Under the pieces are notes generated by a model, which was not told the DNA's origin, searched no databases, and saw only the letters and a list, made by a program, of their open reading frames with translations. From Azoarcus sp. (GTDB taxonomy: Bacteria; Pseudomonadota; Gammaproteobacteria; Burkholderiales; Rhodocyclaceae), in NCBI GenBank assembly GCA_030656215.1, contig JAUSOD010000063.1:1-40480 (forward strand): a DNA stretch of 40,480 nt. Direction: 5' to 3'. Below, in pieces: positions 8,372 to 18,161 of this stretch; position 1 is the stretch's first letter; every line of letters starts with the position of its first letter. Both the position numbers and the translations under genes were made by a program.

Positions 8372-8893
8372 TCATGTCGGCTCGACTCCCGCATCCAGCC
8401 CGGCCCATTGAATCCGGTCCTCGAAGGCCTGGTAGTAGGCCGGACCAAAGGCTTCAACCCGGTCCAGCGGCTTGATCCCGCGGCAGCGGACGATCCGGTC
8501 CGGCATGCCGCCGCGAAAGGCCCGAGCCACGGTCAGCACCAGTCCGGTGGCGCAATACAGATACTCGTGAGCGTAGGCCACAGGTACCAGGATCTCGTGC
8601 GCGAGCACGGCGTCCGGTTCGGGCAATTCGCCGAGAACGGCTTGGTCCGGCGGCTTCACGGTCTGAACCATGACTGCGATCCCCTCCCGCGCCCACATCA
8701 GCAAGCCCTTCGCGGCACCGTCATGGCGGTAGCGCGTGCGGCTTGCCGGGTGGACTCCGAGCACGGTGTCGATGCGCTCGTCGGGCGGGCCGAACAGAGC
8801 GTCGAACTGCGCCACCGTGGCGTCAGGCAGGCCCCCCCAGCGCACCGGATCGAGGTTGAGCAAGGGTTCGAGGGCGCTGAGCAGGGTGCTCAT
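8372..8893 (-). CDS. Unknown 173-residue protein coupled to the second DUF4157 gene
   Basis: The start MSTLLSALEPLLNLDP overlaps the stop of the DUF4157 gene in an ATGA junction (8890-8893), so translation is coupled. The protein is compact and mixed alpha/beta by appearance: WGGLPDATVAQFDALFGPPDERID, a YRHDGAAKGLLMWAREGIAVMVQ strand region, and VRCRGIKPLDRVEAFG near the C-terminus. It has no signal peptide or membrane segment. I cannot name a family. Coupling to the metalloprotease-type DUF4157 gene makes a partner role (chaperone, inhibitor or adaptor) a reasonable guess, but that is inference only. Confidence 0.8.
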   Translation of the reverse strand: MSTLLSALEPLLNLDPVRWGGLPDATVAQFDALFGPPDERIDTVLGVHPASRTRYRHDGAAKGLLMWAREGIAVMVQTVKPPDQAVLGELPEPDAVLAHEILVPVAYAHEYLYCATGLVLTVARAFRGGMPDRIVRCRGIKPLDRVEAFGPAYYQAFEDRIQWAGLDAGVEPT

Positions 8894-10869
8894 CTTGGTA
8901 GTCCTGCCAGTTCGGGACGGCCGAGAAAATAGGCCGCGCGGAAACTCTCGTTACCCACCCGGCTGCGGATCGACTCCGCGCCGCTGCCTGCCGACCCGTA
9001 GCCTACGGTCGCCGCCGCCGGTGGCGGGCAGGGCGCGCCGCTGACCCCGGCCTCGAGCACGGTCTTGAAGGCGGCGTTCGAGTTGGCCTTGGGCACCACC
9101 CGGTCGTTGAACAACTGCACCCCGAGCACTTCGGTGAAGCCTTCCCGTATGACCTGCGGAAACGAGACCCGCCCGGCAGTGGCGACGAAATCGGCATGCA
9201 CCAGCGCATGCAACACCTCGTGGCACAGCGTGTCGATGCCGGCCCAATGGTCTTCGCAGGCGGTGGCGCGATCGGCGTTGAACTCGGTGACCAGACCGAT
9301 GCGGGTGGCCGCTCCCGAGCCCGTCTTGCGGCCGGTGTGCTGGATCAGGCGATCGACGATGGGGGCGATCGTCGGGTCGGCCTCCATCGTCGACACGATG
9401 CTGAACAACTCCGCCTGGTCCGCAGGGCGGGTCGGGTCGAAATGGACATCGGCGAAGATATTTGCGTCGATCACGCTCGCACTGACGGCAGTGCTACGGC
9501 CAACGATTTCTGCGCGATTGCTCAGATAGCCCAGGCGCTGGTCGGTTGTCGGGACGAGTGCCCCGACGTCAAAGATATTTGCCGAGGCATGCCACCGCGG
9601 TTGGAGGTCGTAGAGATTGTCGACGGCGGCATCGGCATAGGGGGCAAAGAAGCTACGCGCTTCGCGCTGCACCACGTCGCCGATAGCCTGGAAGGCGGAC
9701 AGGGAACGGGTGCCGACGTTGGTCCAGCTGGCTGGATCGAGCCGGTTCAGCAAGTGGGTGAGCGCAGGCGGCAGGCGGGCGTTGAGAGCCGCAACGTCGA
9801 GCGGGTCGGAAGCGCTTCCGGTGGTCGGCGGCGGATTGACGATCCTGTCGATGGCCGCTCTCCCGGCACTGCCGGGCGCCGACAAGCGCTGCGCCTGCGC
9901 TGTCTCCGACCAGCCGGAGACACGCAACACCTCGCGCACGTAGCGGTTTCCGGGGTCGGGCAGGGGTTGCAGGCTCGATCGTGATGCCTGGTTCAGCAGG
10001 CGTTGTACGGCTACGGCCCAATCGAGCGAGCTGGCAGCCGTGGTGTTGTCGCTGAGCAGTTTCAGGCCGTGCATGAGCCAGTTCTGCTCGCTGGCAGTCA
10101 GGGCACGGATCGCGGTGTCCTGTGCCGGGTCAGGGGCAAGGCCGGTCAGCGTGGTCGCCAGGGCGATGATGCGGTCGGCACGGTCGGCGGCCGGCACCGT
10201 CGTCAGTCCGCTGTAGTCGATGGTGATGCTCACCTTGCCCTGCTGGATGGTCGCGCGCTGCAGCGCCCCGTCCCGGGTACCCGATTGCTGAATGACGTGG
10301 GCCAGCTCATGGGCCAGCAGTTCGCGTCCGGCCGGCGCGTCCGGTGCGTATTGTCCGCGACCGAACACCACGCTGTGGCCTACGGTGTAGGCGTATGCAT
10401 CGACGTCGCGTGCCGAACGTGCCGCGAGCGCATCGTGATGCACGCGTACCCTGCCGAAATCATGGCCGAAGCGCGGTTCGAAGTAGGCGCGGGCCGAGCG
10501 CGGCAGGGGGTCGCCGGTGCGCCTCAGCGTTTGATGCACGCTGTCTGGCACCGTGTCCCGGTGCGCTCCCTGTGCGCTGCTGCTGCGCCGGCTCAGCACT
10601 GGCGATGCCGCTCGTGCGGTGCCGGCCTTGGCCGGGTTCATGTGCAGCACTTGCGCCGCCGCGCGGTCAGCTTCGCCTTCGAGCGGGTCGTCGCTGGCAC
10701 CGATCGCCAGCCGGGTCTGCAGGCCCAGTGCCTTATTCTGCTGGCACTCCTCGCACTCGCCGGTCAGTGTGGACGCTCCCTTGCCGCAGGCGCACTTGCG
10801 TTGAAGCAGCGTGGCCGGGGCGTCGGCGGCGCCGTGTTGCGTGCCTGCGGTAATCGTCTGCCGGCTCAT
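8890..10869 (-). CDS. DUF4157 (eCIS core) protein with C-terminal HEVLH zinc-protease-like domain
   Basis: A 659-residue modular protein. Residues 20-45 carry a Cys cluster (LQRKCACGKG, then GECEECQ). Residues 128-195 are the eCIS core domain (FEPRFGHDFGRVRVH, YTVGHSVVFG, LLAHELAHVIQQ) with HELAH at 187-191. A long helical middle follows. A second HExxH, CHEVLHALVH at 550-554, is followed about 25 residues later by REGFTEVLG (Glu580), the spacing of a gluzincin-type third ligand. DUF4157 marks eCIS loci and has been linked to cargo loading; here it is joined to a probable second protease. The start shares one base with the stop of the previous DUF4157 gene (TGATG at 10869). The two proteins are paralogues over the first 200 residues and unrelated after that. 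Confidence 0.88.
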   Translation of the reverse strand: MSRQTITAGTQHGAADAPATLLQRKCACGKGASTLTGECEECQQNKALGLQTRLAIGASDDPLEGEADRAAAQVLHMNPAKAGTARAASPVLSRRSSSAQGAHRDTVPDSVHQTLRRTGDPLPRSARAYFEPRFGHDFGRVRVHHDALAARSARDVDAYAYTVGHSVVFGRGQYAPDAPAGRELLAHELAHVIQQSGTRDGALQRATIQQGKVSITIDYSGLTTVPAADRADRIIALATTLTGLAPDPAQDTAIRALTASEQNWLMHGLKLLSDNTTAASSLDWAVAVQRLLNQASRSSLQPLPDPGNRYVREVLRVSGWSETAQAQRLSAPGSAGRAAIDRIVNPPPTTGSASDPLDVAALNARLPPALTHLLNRLDPASWTNVGTRSLSAFQAIGDVVQREARSFFAPYADAAVDNLYDLQPRWHASANIFDVGALVPTTDQRLGYLSNRAEIVGRSTAVSASVIDANIFADVHFDPTRPADQAELFSIVSTMEADPTIAPIVDRLIQHTGRKTGSGAATRIGLVTEFNADRATACEDHWAGIDTLCHEVLHALVHADFVATAGRVSFPQVIREGFTEVLGVQLFNDRVVPKANSNAAFKTVLEAGVSGAPCPPPAAATVGYGSAGSGAESIRSRVGNESFRAAYFLGRPELAGLPR

Positions 10870-12554
10870 CAGCGTCTCCCGCGTCGGGCTCGGCCCCGAC
10901 GCCTGGGAGCCGGGATGGTGATGGTCACCGCGGGCAGTTCGGCCGCAATGTCCGCGTTCCAGGCCGCCTGCCTCGATGCGTTACAGCCATGACGAGTCTG
11001 GCCGTCGTAAAGGCTCTGTTGTCGCGCCAGCGTGGTGCGGGCGGCGGCAAGCAGAGCGTCGAAATCCGGCGTGGTGGCAAGCATGCGGTTGGCTTTTTTG
11101 GCCATCGCGCAGCTCAGTTTGAAGTGACCCTGCTCATGCGCCAGCAAGCGGGCCGACTCGGCCACGGCGCGATCCCGGCAGTCGGCTGCGACCACGGTGG
11201 CGCATTCGGCGTGGGTGGTCGCCTGGTCGCCACGCGGGATGGCGCTGGCCGGGCAGCCGCGGTCAACCGCGGTCGACATGGCGTAAGTGCCGGTCTGGTT
11301 GCGTCGTGTCAGGAGGGTGAAGTGGGCCTGACACTGCGCTACCCGTCGCCCGCAGCCGTTACTTGCCGCAGCGGTCGGGTTACTGAAGGCCGGCTTCACC
11401 CACGAACGGGCTGGATCGAAAAAAGCCTGGACCGCTCGCGAAGGCGCGCCAGCGGCCGCGGCCGAATCGGGCATGCAGCGCAGCAGGGCGGTGTTGATGG
11501 CGCGCGGACGCAGGCTGGAATGGGTCAGGGCATCGAAGCGGTGGCGCCGTGGTGCGCTTGCGCTGAAATCGGCCCAGCTCAGCGCACGCGCCGGGTCGCA
11601 CTCGGTGGGGTCGGCCGGGGTGGCGTGCACGCATTCATGTGCGGCGGCTGCCTGTGCGCGAATTTCAGCGGCTTCGTCCTTCTCCTGCCAGCCGGCCTCT
11701 GGCAGTTCTCTGGCCGCCTGACGTTGTAGTACCCCGCCGATACCGCCGGCTTCGTGCTCATCGGCATCTTCGGCAAGCGGCGCTTCGTCAGCAGGTTTTT
11801 CAGTCGCCGCTGCATCTGCGATCGGCGCTGTGGTGACCGGTCCTCCGGCAACCGGCGCTTCGGCCAGGGCTTGTTCATCCTCCTCGTCGGTGTCGGACGG
11901 GGTGCGCCGTGTTTCGGCCTCGGGCGATACCGAACTGCGCTGCACCGCCGCCCGCTGTTGAATGACATGCGCCAGTTCATGCGCCAGCAGGGCGCGCCCC
12001 GATCCGCTATCGGGCGCATAGCGGCCACTGGCGAACACCAGGTGATGGCCGACGGTGTAGGCATGCGCCGCAACCTCGCGCGCGGATGCGGCGGCGGGGG
12101 CATCGCGGTGGACGCGCACGCGGCTGAAATCGTGCCCGAAACGTGGCTCGAAAAAGGCGCGGGCGCTCGGTGACAGCGCTTCGCCGGGGCTGCGCAGGGT
12201 GGCGCCGACGCTCGCCGGTGCGCGGCGTTCGCCGCCGCCTGTGGCGGGTGTCGGGCGACGGCTGAGCGAAGCTGCCGTGGTGGTGTCCGCTTTCGACCTC
12301 AAGGGGGCTGCCGTGGGCGCCGGCATGTTGAGCACCTGTGCCGCGGCGCGGTCGGCTTCCTGTTCCAAGGGGTCGTTGGCGGCACTGACCTCGAGCCTGG
12401 CCTGCAGACCAAGGGCCTTTTTCTGCTGGCATTCCTCGCATTCGCCGCTCAGTGCCGATGCACCCTTGCCACAGGCGCACTTGCGCTGGAGCACCCCCGC
12501 CACCGTGTCGGTGGAGGCCGTGGCGAGCGGCTGAAAGCGGATCGGGGTGCTCAT
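10869..12554 (-). CDS. DUF4157 (eCIS core) protein with C-terminal DUF922-like HEQGH protease domain
   Basis: A 561-residue protein. The N-terminal Cys motif (CACGKG at 26-31, CEEC at 39-42) and the eCIS core domain (about 129-200, HELAH at 192-196) match the neighbouring paralogue. An acidic Ala/Pro-rich spacer covers 210-270. The C-terminal part has LSWADFSASAP (325-335), LLAHEQGHFKLSCAMAKKANR (470-490) and YDGQTRHGCN (516-525). This is the layout of DUF922 predicted zinc proteases (W-DF, HEQ-HF, YD--T-HG). The tail is Arg-rich. I chose the ATG at 12554 because it forms an ATGA overlap with the upstream small gene; the open frame continues upstream in the wrong context. It could be a delivered protease or a loader whose own protease activity matures cargo. 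Confidence 0.88.
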   Translation of the reverse strand: MSTPIRFQPLATASTDTVAGVLQRKCACGKGASALSGECEECQQKKALGLQARLEVSAANDPLEQEADRAAAQVLNMPAPTAAPLRSKADTTTAASLSRRPTPATGGGERRAPASVGATLRSPGEALSPSARAFFEPRFGHDFSRVRVHRDAPAAASAREVAAHAYTVGHHLVFASGRYAPDSGSGRALLAHELAHVIQQRAAVQRSSVSPEAETRRTPSDTDEEDEQALAEAPVAGGPVTTAPIADAAATEKPADEAPLAEDADEHEAGGIGGVLQRQAARELPEAGWQEKDEAAEIRAQAAAAHECVHATPADPTECDPARALSWADFSASAPRRHRFDALTHSSLRPRAINTALLRCMPDSAAAAGAPSRAVQAFFDPARSWVKPAFSNPTAAASNGCGRRVAQCQAHFTLLTRRNQTGTYAMSTAVDRGCPASAIPRGDQATTHAECATVVAADCRDRAVAESARLLAHEQGHFKLSCAMAKKANRMLATTPDFDALLAAARTTLARQQSLYDGQTRHGCNASRQAAWNADIAAELPAVTITIPAPRRRGRARRGRR

Positions 12555-12825
12555 GACCGCTCCCCGCCAGCAATACCGCCGGCGATGGCCTGGCCGATCT
12601 GATGGCCGGTGTCGCTCCCAGTGCTGTTCGCACCGAGCTGTACCGAGCCGGCGCTTATTCGTGCCAGATGACATCCGGCGGCAAGATGGGCGGCAGCGCC
12701 CGCTTCGCCCTGCAGGCGCTGCAGTTCGGCCTCCACACCGGCCTGCACGCCGGCCGACACCGCGGCGGCATCGCCGGCGTCGATGCCGCGCAGCACGAGC
12801 CTGTCGATGTGCACCACGATGCGCT

Positions 12826-12829
<4 letters not shown>
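12551..12829 (-). CDS. Small conserved eCIS-associated protein (MKRIVVHIDRLVLRG type)
   Basis: A 92-residue protein beginning MKRIVVHIDRLVLRGIDAGD. A short protein of this kind, with an N-terminal beta strand of the form IVVHIDRLVLRG followed by an Ala-rich helix, is commonly found between the AAA+ ATPase and DUF4157 genes of eCIS clusters; its function is not known to me. The ATG at 12829 overlaps the ATPase stop (ATGA, 12826-12829). A GTG two codons earlier is possible but less likely. The C-terminal half is Gly/Ala/Ser-rich and probably flexible. Its own stop overlaps the DUF4157 start. Confidence 0.8.
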
Positions 12830-14762
<1,933 letters not shown>

Positions 14763-14766
<4 letters not shown>

Positions 14767-16073
14767 GAGATCGTGACGCGGTAGTTGTAGAAGCTTGGCG
14801 GGGTGGTGCTGCGATCGGCCACCGGGCTGTCGATGCCGTCGATGCGCAGGCGGGCGAGCGGTGCGCCGATCTCGGCATCCTCGACAATGAAGTCGAGGGT
14901 GGTGGTCGGCGCGACGAAGCTCTCGGGTGCGACCTCGACCTGGCCAATGAGGAGCGAGGCACGCTGCCCGGGCTGCAGCGCCGGGGTGAAGGTCAGCGTG
15001 ATGTGGGCGTCGTCATTGCCGTCGCGCACCACCGCCTGCGGCAGGTTGGTGACATTGGGGGCGACCACGCAGGCGAGCCGGTTGGTCTCACGCGGGGCGG
15101 TGTCGCCGGGGCGCACCACCGTGGCGGTCACGTCGTACACCCCCACCGGAAAGTCATTCGCGCGTGCGGCGGGAATGACGAACACCATGCGATCGGCGGC
15201 GCTCGGAGCGCTGGCCGGCAGCGTCTCGGCAATGTCGAAGCGCTCGTTGCGCAGATGCACTTCGCGGTTGCTGCCGTCGAGGTGATGGCCTTCCAGCGTC
15301 ACCGCCTGGTCAAGAAGCACCACGGGCTGGTTATCCGCGGGTAGCACCGCCTCGATCATCGGCAGCGGTGGGATCAGGCTCGGGGTGACGACCACGCCGC
15401 GTTCGCGACCGGAAACGAGATCGACCTCGCCCCGTGTGAGTACCGGCAGGGTCGGGCGGGTCGGGCGGGTGGCCTCGATCAGCACCACCGATACCTGATA
15501 GGCGGCGGTGGGGCGATAGTTGGAAAGGGTGGCGGTCCACAGCTTGGACATCTCTTCGGTGTTCAGGAACTGGGGCGTGATGCGCAGCAGTTCCAGCTGG
15601 TCCGCCAGTCCGCAGTCGGCCAGCGCACGCAGTGCGGGCGGCAGGTCCAGCCCGACATCGGGCGAGGGGTTGAGCGCGGTGCGGATCATCTCGCGGGTGA
15701 GCACGGGGAATTCGTGCATCAGCTGCATGGCGTAGCCGAGCAGGATCTCGGCGTGCAGGTCGCCGCCGCTGTAGGCCGAGATCAGGTAGTGGAGATCGAG
15801 CGCCAGCGGCGGATTGGTGAGCCGGTGGCGGCCCGAGTGGTCGTGCGAGGGCAGGCCCTCGTTGCGCCAGCCGGTGTTGGGCGTGACCTGGTACAGGAAG
15901 AGATTGAGCTGGCTCGCCTCCGAACTGCCTTCGACGACCACGCGGTCGGGCGGCAGCACGCTGACCGTGACCGTACTGCCCAGCATGCCGGTCACGTTGT
16001 GGTTGACCAGCCCGTCGTTGAGGCGGTCGCGCAGTACCGCGGTGACACCGGCAATGGCCAGGGCGTTGCTCAT
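14763..16073 (-). CDS. DUF4255 (Pvc16 N-terminal) tail terminator/cap-type protein
   Basis: A 436-residue protein. The first 190 residues are DUF4255: MSNALAIAGVTAVLRDRLND, VSVLPPDRV, NLFLYQVTPNTGWRNEGLPS, LALDLHYLISAY, AEILLGYAMQLMHEFPVL and YRPTAAYQVSVVLIE. In Afp16/Pvc16 this domain forms the terminator ring that stops tube growth and locks the sheath. The remaining half has beta-sandwich-like repeats (LLDQAVTLEGHHLDGS, DFPVGVYDVTATVVRPGD), probably Ig-like or IPT-like domains. The ATG at 16073 overlaps the linker gene stop (ATGA); the open frame further upstream is out of context. Confidence 0.93.
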
Positions 16074-16867
16074 GATCCTCTCCGTTGGCGCCGGGCCAGA
16101 TAGTCGTCCAGCGACATCGGCTGGGGCCCGCTGCGTGCGGAAGGTTTGGGTGCTGCAGGCGCCTGCACCGCGGTGACCTCGACGCGGCCGATGTGCACGT
16201 GGACTTCGGTCGGCCCGTCTGCCGCCGCGGGCGTGCGCTGTGCGCTGGCTGCTGCGGGCGACGAGCGGCTGGAGTGCGCGTCTTGCACGATAGGCGGCAG
16301 CAGTGCGGCGGGCTGGGTGCGCGCGTTCGCACTGCGGGTATCGGGTTGATCGGGCGCCGGCGCTGCGGCGCTCGCCTGTGCCGGCGCAAATGTGGATGAC
16401 GGCGTGGCCGTGGCGGGCGTGCTTGTTTCGTCGCCCGCGGCCGGTGCGGCTGGTGAGACCCCCCCGGGAGTCGGCCCTTGTGCGGGTGAAGCAGGCATCA
16501 GTGGAAACAGATCCGGGGACCGTGACGAGGGATGCAATGCGGATGGACTCGGCGAAGAAGTCTGCCGTGACGGTGCGGATGGATTGAGCCCCGGTTCGGC
16601 GGCAATACCCGTTTCGATGGCACTGCGTGATGCGTCGCCGGCGACCGGAGACGGCTGCCCGGACATCGCTCCGGGCGGAGGCACGGCCGACGTGGCAGGC
16701 CATGCCGCCTGCGTGGACCCGGGCATCATGCCCGCGCCCGGCGTGCCCGTCTCGTCGATCGGGAGCAGCGGCGGCGGCGACATGTATGGCAGGCGGGCCA
16801 TGGCGTGTATGGTCGGCCGGGTCGGGCTCACGGCGTCGCGGGCAAGGCGTCTGATCGGACCGCTCAT
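16070..16867 (-). CDS. Pro/Ala/Ser-rich linker protein with conserved C-terminal tail
   Basis: A 265-residue protein. Residues 1-215 are almost entirely Pro, Ala, Ser, Thr and Gly and predicted to be disordered. The last 50 residues hold the ordered part: VHVHIGRVEVTAVQ, then PMSLDDYLARRQRRGS. I recognise such H-IGR-EV and SLDDYL tails from small proteins encoded beside DUF4255 genes in eCIS and related phage-tail loci; the molecular role is not settled. The layout suggests a flexible tether that presents a short binding peptide. It is coupled to both neighbours by ATGA overlaps (16864-16867 and 16070-16073). Confidence 0.8.
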   Translation of the reverse strand: MSGPIRRLARDAVSPTRPTIHAMARLPYMSPPPLLPIDETGTPGAGMMPGSTQAAWPATSAVPPPGAMSGQPSPVAGDASRSAIETGIAAEPGLNPSAPSRQTSSPSPSALHPSSRSPDLFPLMPASPAQGPTPGGVSPAAPAAGDETSTPATATPSSTFAPAQASAAAPAPDQPDTRSANARTQPAALLPPIVQDAHSSRSSPAAASAQRTPAAADGPTEVHVHIGRVEVTAVQAPAAPKPSARSGPQPMSLDDYLARRQRRGS

Positions 16868-17619
16868 GCCAGCCCCCGTTCAAACTGTCCCCGTCCAACC
16901 TGTATCCGCTCGCGCTGCACCCGATCGAGATAGGCCGCGCGGCGGGTATCGCTCAGGGCAAGAATCTCGGGCTCGGTCCAGCCATAGGCCAGGGCCAGGG
17001 TGTGGATGTCGTCGAGCAAGCGGCGGGCGTGGCTGTCGATCTCGTCCCACAGGTAGGCGCCAATATCGAACACGGCTTCATCCTCATGTCCGCAGGCCGG
17101 ACAGCGTATGCCCAGGGTCAGGTCCGCCCACGGGTCGGCGGCGTCCATGGCAGCGTCCACCGCGTCGAGCAGTTCACGCAGCGCGACCGGATCGCGTGGC
17201 AAGTCCGCCGCCGATTCGGCGCAGTCGTGCAACAACTGTCGTGCTGCGGCATCGGCATCGGTCGCACCGGCAAGGCGCGCCAGGTTGCGGCTGGTGGGGC
17301 GACGGAAGCGGTGACCGCCGATCTCGAGCGGCAGCTGCGCATCGGTCGGCGCGGGCGGTAGCTGGCCGCTGTCGAGCACGAATTCGAGGCGCTCGCCGCA
17401 GGCCGCACAATCGGCCCAGGCATCAAGCCGCGCGCCGAAACTGTCGCGGCGCAGCGCCATGAGTGCGGCATTGCGCACGCCCAGCGGCTGGTCGGCCAGG
17501 GTGTCGGGCGGCGTGTGCGGTGCGGCGATTGCGAACAGCAGTAGCGCGCGGTCTATCGGGTGGCGTCGCGCGCTTTGCTCCCACACCGTCAGCAGGTGCT
17601 CGGGCGTCAGCGCAGGCAT
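16864..17619 (-). CDS. Zinc-ribbon baseplate-type protein (gp26/T4 baseplate-like)
   Basis: A 251-residue protein. Two CxxC pairs, CAACGE near residue 70 and CPACGH near residue 177, would form one split zinc ribbon. The N-terminal LTVWEQSARRHPIDRALLLF and the C-terminal WDEIDSHARRLLDDIHTLALAYGWTEPEILALSDTRRAAYL match the gp26/gp51-type baseplate assembly proteins that follow tube genes in eCIS and phage-tail loci. It probably helps tube or baseplate assembly in the cytoplasm. It starts 5 bases after the tube stop and overlaps the linker gene by ATGA. The exact family is less certain than for its neighbours. Confidence 0.75.
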   Translation of the reverse strand: MPALTPEHLLTVWEQSARRHPIDRALLLFAIAAPHTPPDTLADQPLGVRNAALMALRRDSFGARLDAWADCAACGERLEFVLDSGQLPPAPTDAQLPLEIGGHRFRRPTSRNLARLAGATDADAAARQLLHDCAESAADLPRDPVALRELLDAVDAAMDAADPWADLTLGIRCPACGHEDEAVFDIGAYLWDEIDSHARRLLDDIHTLALAYGWTEPEILALSDTRRAAYLDRVQRERIQVGRGQFERGLA

Positions 17620-17624
17620 GGTGA

Positions 17625-18149
17625 TCAGACCGGTTCGGTGAAGCTCGGCTCGCTCGGTTCGGTCACGTCGTAGTCACGCTCCCAGCCTTCGTTTTCCAGC
17701 TTGATGGTCTGGATCGCGACGGCGTTTGCGTTGGCGTCCAGGTCGGGCAGGGCCTGAAACTCGGACACCCAGCAGCGGTAGACCTTGTAGGCGAGGGCGA
17801 GTTGGCCGGCCTCGTTGTAGACCTCGATGATGAGATCCTTGCGAAAATCCTTGAGCGAGACTTCCGCTCCCAGGCCGGAGCCGAAATTCCATACCTTGTT
17901 CGCCCACTGCTCGAATTCGACGTCGTGGGTGACGCCGCGCTCCAGCGTGATGGCCTCGAACTTGCTGCGGCCGGGCGACTTGCGCGAGGTCGAGGGGTCG
18001 CCACCTTCACGGTGTTCGACCATCTCGGTGCTGCGCTTGAGTGCGCCCACCTTGCTGATTCCGGCGACGTAGCGACCGTCCCACTTCACCCGGAATTTGA
18101 AGTTCTTGTAGGGATCGAAACGCTGAGCATTGACGCTGAACTGTGCCAT
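17625..18149 (-). CDS. eCIS inner tube protein (gp19/Afp1-like)
   Basis: A 174-residue protein with the typical tail-tube pattern: DPYKNFKFRVKWDGRYVAGISKVGALKR at the start, EGGDPSTSRKSPGRSKFEAITLERGVTHD in the middle, and IKLENEGWERDYDV at the C-terminus. It stacks as hexamers into the rigid inner tube inside the sheath, the lumen of which carries cargo in eCIS. It follows the sheath gene by 12 bases with a GGAGAAACTGCC spacer and SD. Only one tube gene lies in this window, whereas Afp/PVC loci have two. Confidence 0.95.
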   Translation of the reverse strand: MAQFSVNAQRFDPYKNFKFRVKWDGRYVAGISKVGALKRSTEMVEHREGGDPSTSRKSPGRSKFEAITLERGVTHDVEFEQWANKVWNFGSGLGAEVSLKDFRKDLIIEVYNEAGQLALAYKVYRCWVSEFQALPDLDANANAVAIQTIKLENEGWERDYDVTEPSEPSFTEPV

Positions 18150-18161
18150 GGCAGTTTCTCC

